DNA of 64,000 nucleotides from Rhea pennata (lineage: Eukaryota > Chordata > Aves > Rheiformes > Rheidae): NCBI RefSeq assembly GCF_028389875.1, contig NC_084666.1, forward strand, positions 32,582,308 through 32,646,307. The letters run 5' to 3'. Under the pieces are notes generated by a model. That model was not told the DNA's origin, did not search any database, and was given only the letters and a program-made list of their open reading frames with translations. The position numbers were made by a program, and so were the translations under genes. This document shows, piece by piece, positions 12,969 to 23,654 of this stretch (position 1 is its first letter; each line of letters opens with the position of its first letter).

Positions 12969-15900
12969 CTGGTAGGATCAGAGTATTTACCTAGGAATTA
13001 TTAGAGTGAAAATGAAAATAAGTGATTGAATAAAACACGTCATTGTTAATAATTTCTTAAATTATGCATGACCAGCTAATGAATAAACACTAGGACTTCT
13101 TAATTTTATTTTAAACTAATTAAGAGACAAAAGCATGGCACAAGTGTACAGTGTACTTCTGTTTAGAATGAGAAAGTAAACTAAACAATGAGTTGTGAGA
13201 CTGATTGGTAGAGTTTGTTCTAACTACTTTTCTCCTTCCTCAATAGACTTTTAACCAAGAATTGAATAAGACAAAAGACAGTGAGATTTTGTCATCTGAA
13301 CAAGAATCTGTTAAAGGTAAAACCCATTCAAAATTTGTGCAGTAGTTGAGAAATTAGTCCATTTTCATAAATTAACATACTGTGAGAATTTTATTGCACA
13401 GACTTTGTAATGAAAACGTATAACAAGGAAGTTGATCAAAATTGCAACAGTTTATTGGGCTATTTTTTGTCTTTTTTGACTTTAATATATCTGTATTGAT
13501 ACAGAGATAGTAAGCCTTTTAAATAGAACATAATCTTATGCATTTGATGTGTGACAATAGCAGGAATGTCAGTTATGATTGTTGCAGCCATTTGCACACA
13601 TTTGTAGCTATATAATTTATTTGAGGCTATTATAATGTTTTGATGTTAGGATTTGTCTAGTATCTTTCTCCTACTACTACCTTTTGGCGATTGAAATCAC
13701 TTGGTATTTTAAAGATGTATTTGTGTAACACCGTATTAAACCATGACTAATATCAAACCCACCATCCCACTGGAAAGGTGATGGGATGGAGTTTATTCTA
13801 TGAAGCTTAACTTGGCTTTTGTATGAGAGTCAAAAGTCGGAAACATTACCAGGTGATATGAATATTATTTCTGTTATAACTGCTGTGACCTTCTGCTCTG
13901 TCTCTCTTGCAGCTGCTGTTTCTGTATTTAACACTAGACCATAAATTTATAGAAGCTGGACTTTTTGTTTGTTTTTTGTTTTTAAGCTATATTAAATCAG
14001 ACAATCAGATACTGTCTTGTGATAATTACTGATACAAGTCTGTAAAACTCTTTATGTGCAAGCAAATGATGTTGTATTTCTACCAGCTGTGTTGATCTGA
14101 GATAATTTCACTGATCTGAATTTACTTTCATTGCTGATTTGCGGCTTTGAATAATGATTTTTAAAAATAATCTTCTGAGTTATGCTCAGAATCTTTTATT
14201 ATTTCTACCTAATTGAAATGTAACTTTGTGGTTTTAGGCGAACAAGATGTGGCTGCTGTTTTACCTCATTACCTCAATGTCTTGGAGAATACACCACCTT
14301 TAACAGTCAATAGTTCAGAGTCCTTTATAACAAATATCAAAACAGAAGAATCAAGCTCATCTTTACCAGTCAATGAAACTCAGACACTAGATTCAGCATG
14401 TGTAGGAAGCAAATCATGTACTGGAAGTTCTGAAAGCTCCATGGCTGGCAGCCCTGATACAGAGTCACCGGTATTAGTGAATGAATATGTGCGTAACTTC
14501 AGTTAAGATGTATTCAAGAGAAATGACTTTTTTTTTTCCCCCTATATCAGTCTTTTGCCTAGTTTCTAGATTTGCACTATTTTCATCCATTAACTTGATA
14601 TGGACATGGTTTTTCAATGTACTTATTTAATAGTCAAAACCTCTGGTTTTGGAGTGGAAAATAAACCAAAGTAGTGCTATTTTCTTATGTCATTAATTTT
14701 ATTAACAGGAAGCTGGTTCTGGAAATGTTAGTCAAAAATCTGATGAAGATGACTTTGTGAAAGTTGAAGACTTGCCCCTTAAACTTACAGTGTATTCAGA
14801 GGTATTTTACTTACTATTTATGGGTTTGTTAGTTGGAAGTGCACACTATAAATGTCTTAATTATCTAGACAATTTAAGAATTATCTAGAATTCTGAATTT
14901 GGTTTTGTCTATTTACAAAGGCAGATCTAATGAAGAAAATGGCAACAGAGACCCAGACCAGCAGTTTGTGTGATGAATTACTGGATGGTGGTGTAGCTCA
15001 AGATCAAGAATTAGTAGGAGATGCCCAAACTCTGAAAGAACCTGGTAAAGATTATTTTATTTTCTAAATCATGTATGCCTATTGGGAAAATATCCTAAAA
15101 TGGTTTAGAGTTTAAGTATCTTGTTATCTCTGACTAAAGGAAGAAATTATGGTGATGCTGAAAGTATTATTTTTCATTATCTTGCATTAGAAAATGATAA
15201 GAAGGGGTTTTGCTTTTTGTGCCCTCTGGTTATTTCTGTTAGAAGATTCTAATAAATGAAAAATTGTACAAATTACCATATTTTAAATGTATGGTGTAAC
15301 TTACTGGCTATGCAGTAATGTTTTCATTTTTTGTTACGAGAGCTTAGATTTAATAATATTAAAAACTTCTGTTGATAGCATCTGACTGATATAATAACAT
15401 CCCATGTAGTTTGCTGACACACTGTTCAGTCTTTAAGTTTATAATAGAAAAAAATGTCAAGAGACTTCAGAATAGTAAGATACCTCTCTGTGGGAGAAAA
15501 AATAGTTTTTGATACAAAGCATGCCATGAGATTGGAAATACTCAGTATGGAGCACTAAAGAAGTAAAGATTTCCATTGACTTTCATGAAATACTATTTCT
15601 GCAGCTACAAAAACTTGATTGTATAGGTCAATGAAAAAAATTTTTCTTCATGAAGTGTAGATACTGTTAGATGTTACAATACTAGAGGCTTCTGCTGTAC
15701 CTCTAGGCAGGTAGAATTCCTTAGTGGGCAGGTATGGCTACTTCTGTCAGCATAGCTATATCAGCCTCACAAGCAGTATAAGCTGACAGAACACTCTTTT
15801 TCTTCATGCAGAGGTGATGATAGCACTTTTTTGTGTTTGTTTTTTGGGTGTTTTTTTTGGTGGCTGTTGGGTTTTTTTTGTTTTTTGGGGAGGGGGTATC

Positions 15901-16340
15901 TTGTGGGGGGGGGGGACGGGATGGGGGGTTTTGGGGAGGGGGTTAGTGTGAGGGAAAATGTGTCTTCCCCTGTTTCTTTCCGTACCATCACCATTCTGCT
16001 TGCCATAGCTATGCTAGCGGAAATCTGACCAGTGAATACTGATGCAGATGCTTGGTGGGAACAGTCTGCCTAAGAATACCATATTGTGCAAAATTTGAAG
16101 TTAATATTCAAAATGAAATACTTTTTTCTGCGCCAGTGGAGTGGCTGTACCTATTCAAGTAAGCCATGACTCAAAGTACTTGTGAAGGAAAGGTGAGGAT
16201 GAAATGTTTCAACAAGGTGTTTCCAGGGGTGCTTGAACAGCTGGAATGTGTTCAAGAGCTATATTTGATGCCTTGTAGCTGCTAGACAATAATGACTGTA
16301 CTCTTATTTTACAGAAACTGTTGGAGCTCAAAGTGCATGA
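1..16340 (+). CDS. PCM1: Pericentriolar material 1 protein, C-terminal part (5' end outside window)
   Basis: PCM1 is the coiled-coil scaffold of centriolar satellites, needed for delivering proteins to the centrosome and cilium base. I read 17 coding exons: 1-223, 763-921, 2969-3141, 3226-3354, 3910-4030, 4357-4494, 4740-4873, 6251-6385, 7021-7218, 8955-9014, 10501-10639, 11435-11583, 13247-13316, 14238-14488, 14709-14801, 14921-15044 and 16315-16340. They total 2322 nt, 773 codons plus TGA, in one open frame from base 1. Hallmarks are the conserved [20 protein letters not shown] block in exon 3, [11 protein letters not shown] in exon 6, [11 protein letters not shown] in exon 9 and the acidic [10 protein letters not shown] stretch in exon 12. 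Exon 15 carries [13 protein letters not shown], which matches the known GABARAP-binding LIR of human PCM1. The protein ends ETVGAQSA. Exon 13 and the first part of exon 14 are the least conserved by eye. The donor after exon 9 (GTTTGT) is weak. The upstream part of the gene is not in the window. Confidence 0.96.
731..747 (+). repeat. Short telomere-type motif inside a PCM1 3' splice site
   Basis: Two CCCTAA units followed by CCCTT occupy 731-747. They run directly into the CT-rich tract and the AG at 761-762 that accepts PCM1 exon 2, so part of the polypyrimidine region is telomere-like sequence. It is only about 2.8 units and may be chance. Confidence 0.6.
1698..1754 (+). CDS. PCM1: Candidate 57-nt cassette exon of PCM1
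   Basis: This lies in the 2-kb intron between the exons ending at 921 and starting at 2969. A pyrimidine-rich tract ending CCTACAG precedes it and a good donor (CAG|GTAATG) follows. It is exactly 19 codons long. Both neighbouring exons meet in phase 1, and in that phase it has no stop; it would insert [19 protein letters not shown] before ETGSD. The peptide is basic and polar like the surrounding linker. Length, phase and splice sites all favour a frame-preserving alternative exon. I cannot confirm its use without transcripts. Confidence 0.6.
7219..8954 (+). other. PCM1 intron, no internal feature
   Basis: This is an AT-rich intron of about 1.7 kb containing only an A/CAA-rich low-complexity patch near 8007-8040. 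I see no further exon or transposon here. The larger introns at 922-2968 (apart from the cassette candidate), 4874-6250 and 9015-10500 are similar. Confidence 0.6.
11866..12338 (-). mobile_element. CR1 LINE fragment, 5'-truncated, antisense in a PCM1 intron
   Basis: Read on the minus strand this is the 3' end of a CR1 non-LTR retrotransposon. It encodes the C-terminal ORF2 tail ([20 protein letters not shown], then [20 protein letters not shown] in another frame) and ends with the CR1 3' UTR core (CTCCAGAGGTCCCTTCCAACC in reverse complement of 11874-11895). Compared with the copy at 45.4-46.5 kb it has lost one G in the GGGACGGGG run, which breaks the frame. An AT-rich tract (about 11805-11862) abuts its 3' end. 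It lies between PCM1 exons 12 and 13, opposite to the gene. Confidence 0.93.
12939..12968. repeat. T30 homopolymer in PCM1 intron
   Basis: An uninterrupted run of about 30 T on the plus strand lies between PCM1 exons 12 and 13. It is likely length-variable, and assemblies are often wrong over such runs. Confidence 0.85.
15828..15956 (+). repeat. T/G low-complexity tract with dense G-runs (G-quadruplex potential)
   Basis: The last PCM1 intron holds a T-and-G-only stretch followed by closely spaced G-runs: 15887-15890, 15892-15896, 15904-15915, 15918-15920, 15923-15928, 15933-15936 and 15938-15942. This far exceeds the usual four-run rule for a G-quadruplex. It is on the transcribed-sense strand, so the pre-mRNA would carry it too. 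An open reading frame through this stretch is composition-driven and not a gene. Confidence 0.8.
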
Positions 16341-16650
16341 GAATAATCTGCATATATCTGCATATATATTCTACGTGTATACAAATGCATATAGAAGATC
16401 AGCACTAATTTACCAGAATTCTGAATGTGTATAAAAATGTAAATTAGTTTTTGACACACTGCCTCTTAGGATAGGTATGCTGACTTCTGCCTGTGGCAGT
16501 TCAAACAGCTGGAACTGAGTCCTCTCCTATTCAGTTTCACTGCACTGTTCTTCTGTCTTAATCTTTTTTATTTTTTATTGTGATTTGTTTAGTAATTTTA
16601 AAATTGTTCAAAACTGTAGTTTTAAATAAAGTTTGGACTTGTCTGTAAAT
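16341..16650 (+). terminator. PCM1: PCM1 3' UTR with AATAAA poly(A) signal
   Basis: About 285 nt after the PCM1 stop codon there is an AATAAA at 16625-16630 within a T-rich context (TTTAAATAAAGTTTGG). It is the first canonical hexamer downstream of the stop. The cleavage position is an estimate. Confidence 0.65.
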
Positions 16651-18607
16651 TTGTCTTTTGAAAAATGTTCCTCTGGCTTACAAAACAGTATACAAATCTT
16701 ATTCTTGAAAGCTCACTCACTTGAGCATTGTCATTTTAGCAGATATTTTCAGTGTTTAACTGTTTCCTCCTCCAGTTCAAAGATATACTATTAATTTTTG
16801 CAGAACAAGAAGAAACTTAGGGGGAGAAGTTTCATCTTTTACAATATAACCTGTACACATGGTACCTGCCTGCACAATGCCTGATAGCATAAGTATTAGT
16901 GGCATGTAAAAAATGTTACTGTTCATGGCCTATGGAATTCAGCCCAGAAAAATATGCTGATTGGAACAAAGTAAATGCAACTTTTTTGTAGATAACTTTA
17001 GAAAGCATCCTATCTTTCTGCATTTCTTTTATACTGAAAAGGCATAAACCTGTTGTAAAATTTTACTATCCTTTTGCATGTAACACTTAAAATTGCGCAA
17101 ATGAAAAATTAGAATTTGCTCCCAAAGTGCAATAAAGTTTGTGAAGGGCTTTCATGTAGAAAGGAAGAAATACAGGAAAACAAGATTAAAGTTACTGTTT
17201 AACAAAGTCAAAGCTGGTTGAAGTCAGAACCTAATGAACTCATGGCAAAGGCCTAATTAGGGTTCTAGAAAACTAGATTAGGAATCTTGAAATAGAATTA
17301 ACTTTTTTCTTCACTCTTTTGTATTCTTGGTGGGATCAGAGTTGCAAATGTTAAGTCCTAGAATTGAGCTAGAAGTAGCTTATCAGTATATCTGCTACAA
17401 TGTAGAGCCTGTGTTTACCCTAAAGGAAAACAAAGCCCCCCCCCCCACCCCCCCATGTAGTTTAAAGTAAAAAGCTGAGATCTTAAATTCAAAATTGTCT
17501 TTTGGGTTAGTGTGCTAATACAGCTGTAGGGTGTAAGAGGTGTTCTAGTGACTCTTGATAAAGAAGGCTAAATATCCCTGAAGAAGCCCAAGTAAAGTGT
17601 GAGTAAAATGACAATGAATTTGACTATTGCTGTTTATTCACATGCTTTTGAGGTTGTGTGGTGTACTGTAGTTCAGAGAATATAACTTACTTTTTTAAGA
17701 GTTTTTGGCTGATATATTTTTAGTTTTGTGAGTCTTCCTGAGTCTGTAAAAGGGCAGATTGGAGATGAGAGGTCTGATTGTAAGGGCAAATCTATATCCA
17801 AAGGTAAAAAGATGAGTTAGTTACCATTCAAGTTGTAAACTTGTGCTACTGCATAAAGATAAAACACTTTTGAGGGCAGAGAAAATACAATTGGACAAGA
17901 GCTACCTGTGAAGATGATGGGGGGGAAAAAATAAAGCTTTTAATCAGTAATTTGGCCTAGGAATGATTCGGTATACTCAAAAGAGGACATGTTCATGATG
18001 CACAACAATAAGCTGTAGAATTTGTGCATGTTCAAGACATAAAACTAGGTTATGAGAGACATCACTTACTTAAACTGTAAGCTCAAGAAACAGCAGCACA
18101 AAACATTATCTTGCTAGAGTTCAGTAATGGTTGGTGCATGCCAATAACTGTTTGTAACAGGTTTTTACTTAACTACAATGAAGATCTTTTTGCTTTGCTA
18201 TTATCTACCTTCTGCCATCACAAAAAACTGACTGCATTCCTGCAGTATGTAATTAATTGGATGTTCTAAATCTTATGAACATTTACTGATTAAGAGGGGT
18301 AGTGCTGGTGAGCTACTGTTTGACATATGATCAAATTACACAGTTGAAGAAATATGCATAAAATCTATTATAACTTTGAGGAATGAAAAATTTTGTGACA
18401 GCCAAACATTACTGTGTTGGCAGGTGGTATGAAAACATAGTAATATGTGATCTTAAAGCATAACATTATTCCCAAGAAACAGCTGGTGGCTGAAATAACT
18501 GTTAGATGTCAAAATCTAAAAGAGATATCTAATCTAATGAAGGATTGACTGACTGTCATGTGGAGAGTGATTGGATGTGCAGTTATGGAAAAGAGTGTTT
18601 ATCCTAA
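16651..18607. other. Intergenic DNA after PCM1
   Basis: AT-rich DNA with no supported exon. A C-run, C11-A-C7, lies at 17436-17454. A further AATAAA occurs near 17131 and could serve a longer PCM1 3' UTR. No transposon was recognised. Confidence 0.6.
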
Positions 18608-19030
18608 ATGCATTCAAACACTAGCAGTGAAAAAAACCAAAGAAATACCAGAATACCATCAGAACTGAATACTGATCTTGCCACACCAGCAGGAATATCA
18701 CTGCTGCAGGTGTTTGATGAAGCAAGCTCTTTGAAAGAGAAATCTTTTTCTATTCAGAGTGACTCTTGCTGTAACCTTTTCAGGGTGGATAGGGAAGCCT
18801 GGTCTAATACAACACAGATAAGGCCAGAAGTTGCAACTGAAGAGTTCAAAAAAATGCTGCTTCAAATATCAGGGATTGGAACTGAAGAACTGTTTACATT
18901 TGAAGATGCTAAGAATACTAAAGAAAGAAAGATGCTAAACGTGAGGAAGAAGTTGAAGGTAAAGAGAGCAACAGCTATAGACATTAGGAAGAGATGTGAG
19001 GGAGAAGAACAGGCAACAGTAATCAGGTAA
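18608..19030 (+). other. Unassigned 140-codon ORF, not recognised
   Basis: This open frame begins with an ATG directly preceded by an in-frame TAA and ends a few bases into a good-looking donor (ATCAG|GTAAAC at about 19021-19032). The translation is hydrophilic, with an acidic middle (GTEELFTFEDA) and a basic C-terminal part (RKKLKVKRATAIDIRKR). There is no signal peptide, membrane segment or motif I recognise. No convincing splice acceptor lies upstream. It sits between the 3' ends of two convergent genes. An ORF of this size is near what chance gives in 64 kb, so it may be non-coding. Confidence 0.25.
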
Positions 19031-19686
19031 ACTATCTTCATACAAATCATTGATGAAAAGTTTGTCTTTAGTCAGTCTAAAATGAAGTGTATAAAACACA
19101 TCCCACCATTTTTTTACTTAAAATGATTACAGGAGAGCATGTGACTGAAGCACTTACCAAATACATACCAAGATGATAGAGTATCTGGAGTTGGCTTAAT
19201 ACTTGAGCTCATTTGATGTGAGATACAAGGTAATAATGTTTTCATGCCTGATAAATAGCTTGCTTTCTAACCTATCTCGTGCAGAGTGAGGAGTGGGCTG
19301 TCCCCTTCGCACATAGTAAAGAAGCTGTGGGAAGCACTTGTATGTGTGACTAAGCAGTTGAATAAGATTGTTTTTGTACATCACACCTGCTCTGAAGCCT
19401 TCCCTATTGGGAAGAAAAAAAAAATAACAGTAAATGCTGAAGTAGGAATAGACATTTTTTTTTTGCAACTATTCAAGACTGAATTTTATTTGCACTGTTC
19501 ATCACTTTAGAACAGTTATGTGCAAAAGAATAAGTAAAAACAGTGTGGATAATCAATTTCTAAAGTGAAAATACTCCTCTTTAGCGAATGTACTTTTATT
19601 AAGAGCTCATCTTTTACAGGGAAATTCAGGTTCAACACCTTTTTATGTATGGTGAATGACTAACCCAAGAAATAATGCATTGGTAG

Positions 19687-19801
19687 AGGATGAATCCAAA
19701 TTATATTAGAAGTACAGGATGAATCCAAATTATATTAGAAGTACAGGATGAATCCAAATTATATTAGAAGTACAGGATGAATCCAAATTATATTAGAAGT
19801 A
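19687..19801. repeat. Tandem repeat, 29-bp unit, 4 near-perfect copies
   Basis: The unit starts AGGATGAATCC and ends TTAGAAGTAC. Copies lie at 19687-19715, 19716-19744, 19745-19773 and 19774-19801, the last cut by one or two bases. The copies I compared are identical, which suggests a recent or length-variable minisatellite. It lies between the unassigned ORF and the 3' end of the TFIIE-alpha gene. Confidence 0.95.
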
Positions 19802-20164
19802 AACTTATTTATGCTACCAGAAGAAATTGCTCCATCTGGGAGGAAGGTGGAGTAGCTGATTTCTTAAAAATAATTGTGACATTTTATTGGATTGTTTATC
19901 TCATTACAGTAATGGAATGATTCATACTTCAAAACTAATTACAGTATTCACACTAAATCTAAGCATTAAGACAACAGAAAACCCACAGTAACTTTAGGTT
20001 GCTTTTGTTTGTACTCCTTGTTCAAAATGCTAACACTATAGCAAAAGTCAGTCCTTCACTGGTAGTTTTTGAAGAACAAATCAAATAGTTTAACTCATCT
20101 TTTCCTCATCTCAAAAGGAAGTGTCACTTATCCTGCACAAGCTTTTATATTCAGTGTAATAGTG

Positions 20165-20170
20165 TTTATT
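20165..20170 (-). terminator. AATAAA hexamer overlapping the stop codon of the TFIIE-alpha gene
   Basis: On the minus strand the gene ends GAA TAA AC, so the stop codon is embedded in a canonical AATAAA. If used, the 3' UTR would be only a few tens of bases or shorter. The next minus-strand AATAAA lies near 19881-19886, giving a more ordinary 3' UTR of about 280 nt. Which is used cannot be told from sequence. Confidence 0.35.
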
Positions 20171-23100
20171 CAAAGACAGACTGGAACATTTCTTGTCCTA
20201 CTTTTACGTAAGCTTCTCTCTCTTCATTTGTCATGAGACGCACAAGCTCTGGATTTTCATTAACTTCACTATATGAGTGAGGCTGACCAGCTACCATTAA
20301 AATGGGATCTAGGGTTTCCTGTTCCTCCTCCTGTTCAAAGTTGCTGCCAACCACTTCTGTTACTTCTGTTCTTGAATGCTTAGTGTCTTCCTCAGATTCA
20401 CTCGTGTTGCTTTCTGATTCAGGTAGCTTGCTTTTGACAAGAGGAGCATGCTCAGTGCCAGAAGATGACTTGGATTCATGGATCAGAAGAGTCTTGATAA
20501 TTTCACTATCAGTGACATTTTTTTTACCACTTTCTTCAATTTCTTCTGAAGTATGTACTCCTAATGCAGAATATCAGGTGTTAGAGGCATTGATAGTAGC
20601 CACATAACTATGGTAATCACAGGCATCCTCCATAACACAAATAAGATGAATTTTCTACTCTACATTTTGTTTACTCACGCTTCAGAGTTCTCTTAAAATG
20701 CCTGCATTTGAGAATTTTACAGTAACAGTTGTCGCTTTAAATATGCTGTCAGAATGAGCCCTTTTCAGGGCATGGTGCCCTGAAAAAAATGGCTTAATAA
20801 TACCACCTAGTATACCTAATCATATACTAGTCTAAAGGCTATTTTTCAGAAGCGCTAAGGCTGACAGTCACTAGTGCAGAACTGGAGTAACTGTGTATTC
20901 TGAACCAAGCCCACTACCTTTTCAATAGGAACCCTATGCTGAAATATATTTGCCTCTAAAGCTTACCAGCAGTACTGTTGGTGGCTGCTGTTGCTCCTTC
21001 CACAGTACTCTGAGACATCCAAACAGGTTGTTCTTTAGTTGCTTTTTCTCTTTTCTTCTTGGGCTCAGAGTCTTGAACATCAATAACAAAGTTTTGGATG
21101 TACATATTACCAAAAGAGGAACTCCTGTTGGCCCATTTTTCAGGTCGTGTGCTAGATGCCAGCATGCTTGAACATGCCTTATGATCAAAGCTGAAAGAAA
21201 TGTTACCCATTTTTGAGAGCTCAAATACAAGCCTCAGTCAAAAAAAATAAAAAATAAAAAAAAATTGGTCAGCTGCCTAGCCTCTCCATTTTAAAACAAT
21301 TTTCACTGTCTCCATTATCAGAGACCAGTGATTCTGCACCATGTTGCACTTTCTCTTCTGTAGCGCATGCCTGCATGAAACATAGTCATAGAGTAACATT
21401 TTCTCACAGGAAAGCCTGTGAACAATATTAGCCAAAGGAGCAGAAACCTGGAGAACTATGTACTCCTTGAAACAGAACAGGCAGCAAAAAAAGAAGTCCT
21501 AAATGCAAACCAATGATTTAAAAAGTCATAATACAAACATCTTCGTTAAGCAGCTTGCGATCTTATACACTAGGCAGTACAGGACAACAAAATAGAAAGT
21601 GAGCTGTAAATTAAGTGTTCAACAAAGGTTTTACAACTGGAAAGTTTTTGGGGATAGGAGTTGTATTGATCAAGAGTTCCAGAGTTGCATTTGTACCTCT
21701 CTGATAATTCTGGGATTTCTGTAGGCTGGGGCTCCAGCAAGTCGTATGGCAGTACAATGTCCTCAGTCTCTTGCAATAGCAGAAAGATAGGTTCAATCTG
21801 CTCATTGAATCTTGCTAGCAAAGTTCGAGCATCTCGCTTGGGAAGTGCTGAGGCGTCCTCCTCTACTTCAGTACTGCAATAAGTGCAGCGGAAAGTCTCT
21901 GCAACATAATCCAGATTAGGAATTCCCATATAAGGGAAGAAAAAGTTTAGCAATAATTTGTAAAGAAATCCACAGCCTGGACAATTATCGACAAGTTCTG
22001 AATTCTCTAGACTCAAAATCCATTTTGTTCACATCATCAAAGGAACTTATGTTAATTAAAGGCAAGCATAAGAAGGGAGAAGACATTTGCAAGCATAGAT
22101 GGCATCTGTTAATGGTACTTCTGAAGTTCGAAAAGACTCATTTAGAGGCAAAGCCTATGCTTGTGTCACAAGGAAAGAGTTTTAAAGCGTGTGTTTTACT
22201 AGAAAAAAATATTAAAATACAGAGGGATAGTTTTTCCAACTGATAGTTCAATAGCTTCACATTGCAATTTCAAGATGATCATATAAAGTGTTGTTCATTC
22301 TTCCTGGCTCTGACATCCTTTCTAGGTATCACAATCCATGTGTTAACATAGTAACTGCTATTAAAAAAAAAAAAAAATTTTTTTAAACCATACTCTATCT
22401 AGTTCAGTCTTTGAGAAGAGAAGCTCCTGAGTTCTGGTGTCATCTCTGCTATGGATTTGTTGTGTGGCCTTGGGAGGTGTCAGAACTTCTGTGTTTCCAG
22501 ATCAGTACAGAAGTGACAGAAACTACTTCTCTGCTGCTGAGTTGCATTATTTTTATTACAGTGGGGGGGGGGGCAGAGTTTTTATTAAAGCTTCACCATA
22601 TCTTCCATCAGAAGAGCTGAAAATGCATATGGATTAACTAACATTCAAAACATGAGTGTAAAATGAGTAGTGTATTCTCATTTCCATATGAGGAAATGCA
22701 ACACAGGACTTGGTAAGTAATCTTACCCAAGTTAGCGGCTAGTTGATAGCAAAGCTGAGGCCAGGATCTGAATCTCAAGCCCAGCTCTTAAATTCCAGAT
22801 TATGCCTCCTCTTGCTCAGCCTGTTTTACAAATACAGCTTTTTCTCTTACCCTTGCCTCCCAGCTTCTTATCCCGGTTCATGCCCTTGTCCCACCAGCAA
22901 ACGAGGTATATCCTACCAAGCATGGTTTCATTGTGAAGGTCATACAGGAACCACCTCCATGCTGTCCAAATTATTCAAGGTAAGAGCAAGTAAGCAGTAA
23001 ACATACCTGTAAATACATCAAACAGCTGGTTGACTTCCAGGTCTGTGTAAGTGCTGGAGCAAGATGGACATTTGAAAGATGACCTGGTAGTTGAATCTCG

Positions 23101-23454
23101 CTCATCTGCTTCTATCTTCCGGCGTATATGATCCAGTTTGTATTTTACCACATCCACCAGCACCTTATAGTTGATATAATAGTAATTGTGCCTTGTGCTC
23201 TTCCCATTAGGCCCTGTTTCAACTCGCATACGCAACTTGACAAATTTATCTGCTTTGAGCGTGTTGAGGATGGTACGCAATTGCTTACGTTCATATTTGA
23301 GCAACTGTAACAAGTCATCTTCTTTGACACAGGGGTAGCGGATCAATATATCGAGGGCCAATGAGTACTCTATTCCATAGAAACCACGCACCATGTATTT
23401 GGCTAGACGCTTTAATGCTGCTGGGACCTCGGTAATGACATTCTGTTCTTCCAT
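20166..23454 (-). CDS. General transcription factor IIE subunit alpha-like protein (diverged GTF2E1 paralogue)
   Basis: TFIIE-alpha joins the RNA polymerase II preinitiation complex, recruits TFIIH and helps promoter opening. Coding exons are 23454-23007, 21898-21697, 21190-20967 and 20560-20166, 1269 nt or 422 residues plus TAA, against 439 in human GTF2E1. Residues about 14-100 form the winged-helix region ([30 protein letters not shown]). A zinc ribbon has Cys129, Cys132, Cys154 and Cys157, the same numbering I recall for human, and is split by intron 1 just before Cys154. [16 protein letters not shown] follows. The C terminus keeps an acidic patch and [11 protein letters not shown], ending FQSVFE. 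A splice-acceptor-like TTTCAG lies six bases before the ATG, so a non-coding 5' exon is possible. The middle (exon 3 and early exon 4) is strongly diverged. No stops or frameshifts were seen, so it looks functional. The location differs from human GTF2E1, so I call it a paralogue and give no symbol. Confidence 0.88.
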
Positions 23455-23533
23455 CAGGAGCTGAAATGAGAAATACTAGTACCACGTACGAAATGGAGGC
23501 AGGCTGCGGCGAGTCTTTCTTAGCACTCACAGG

Positions 23534-23543
23534 TTTATATAAA
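23534..23543 (-). promoter_or_regulatory. Possible TATA box upstream of the TFIIE-alpha-like gene
   Basis: TTTATATAAA, self-complementary, lies 80-90 bp upstream of the ATG. A start site about 30 bp downstream would give a 5' UTR of roughly 50 nt. The competing reading is that the promoter is the GC-rich block at 24.3-25.1 kb with an intron before the coding exon. Weak evidence. Confidence 0.25.
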
Positions 23544-23654
23544 GCAGCTATTTACTTTGCTACTCTTCTGTAATAATCCTCACTGAACAGATTAAAATCC
23601 TTAATCTGCACCTGGGAATGGGTAGAATATGCAGATATCAAAGATTACCTGATC

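Noticed and set aside
15767-16028. Frames through the T/G tract in the last PCM1 intron
   Set aside because: Open only because the tract lacks stop triplets; the translation is a simple glycine/phenylalanine repeat.
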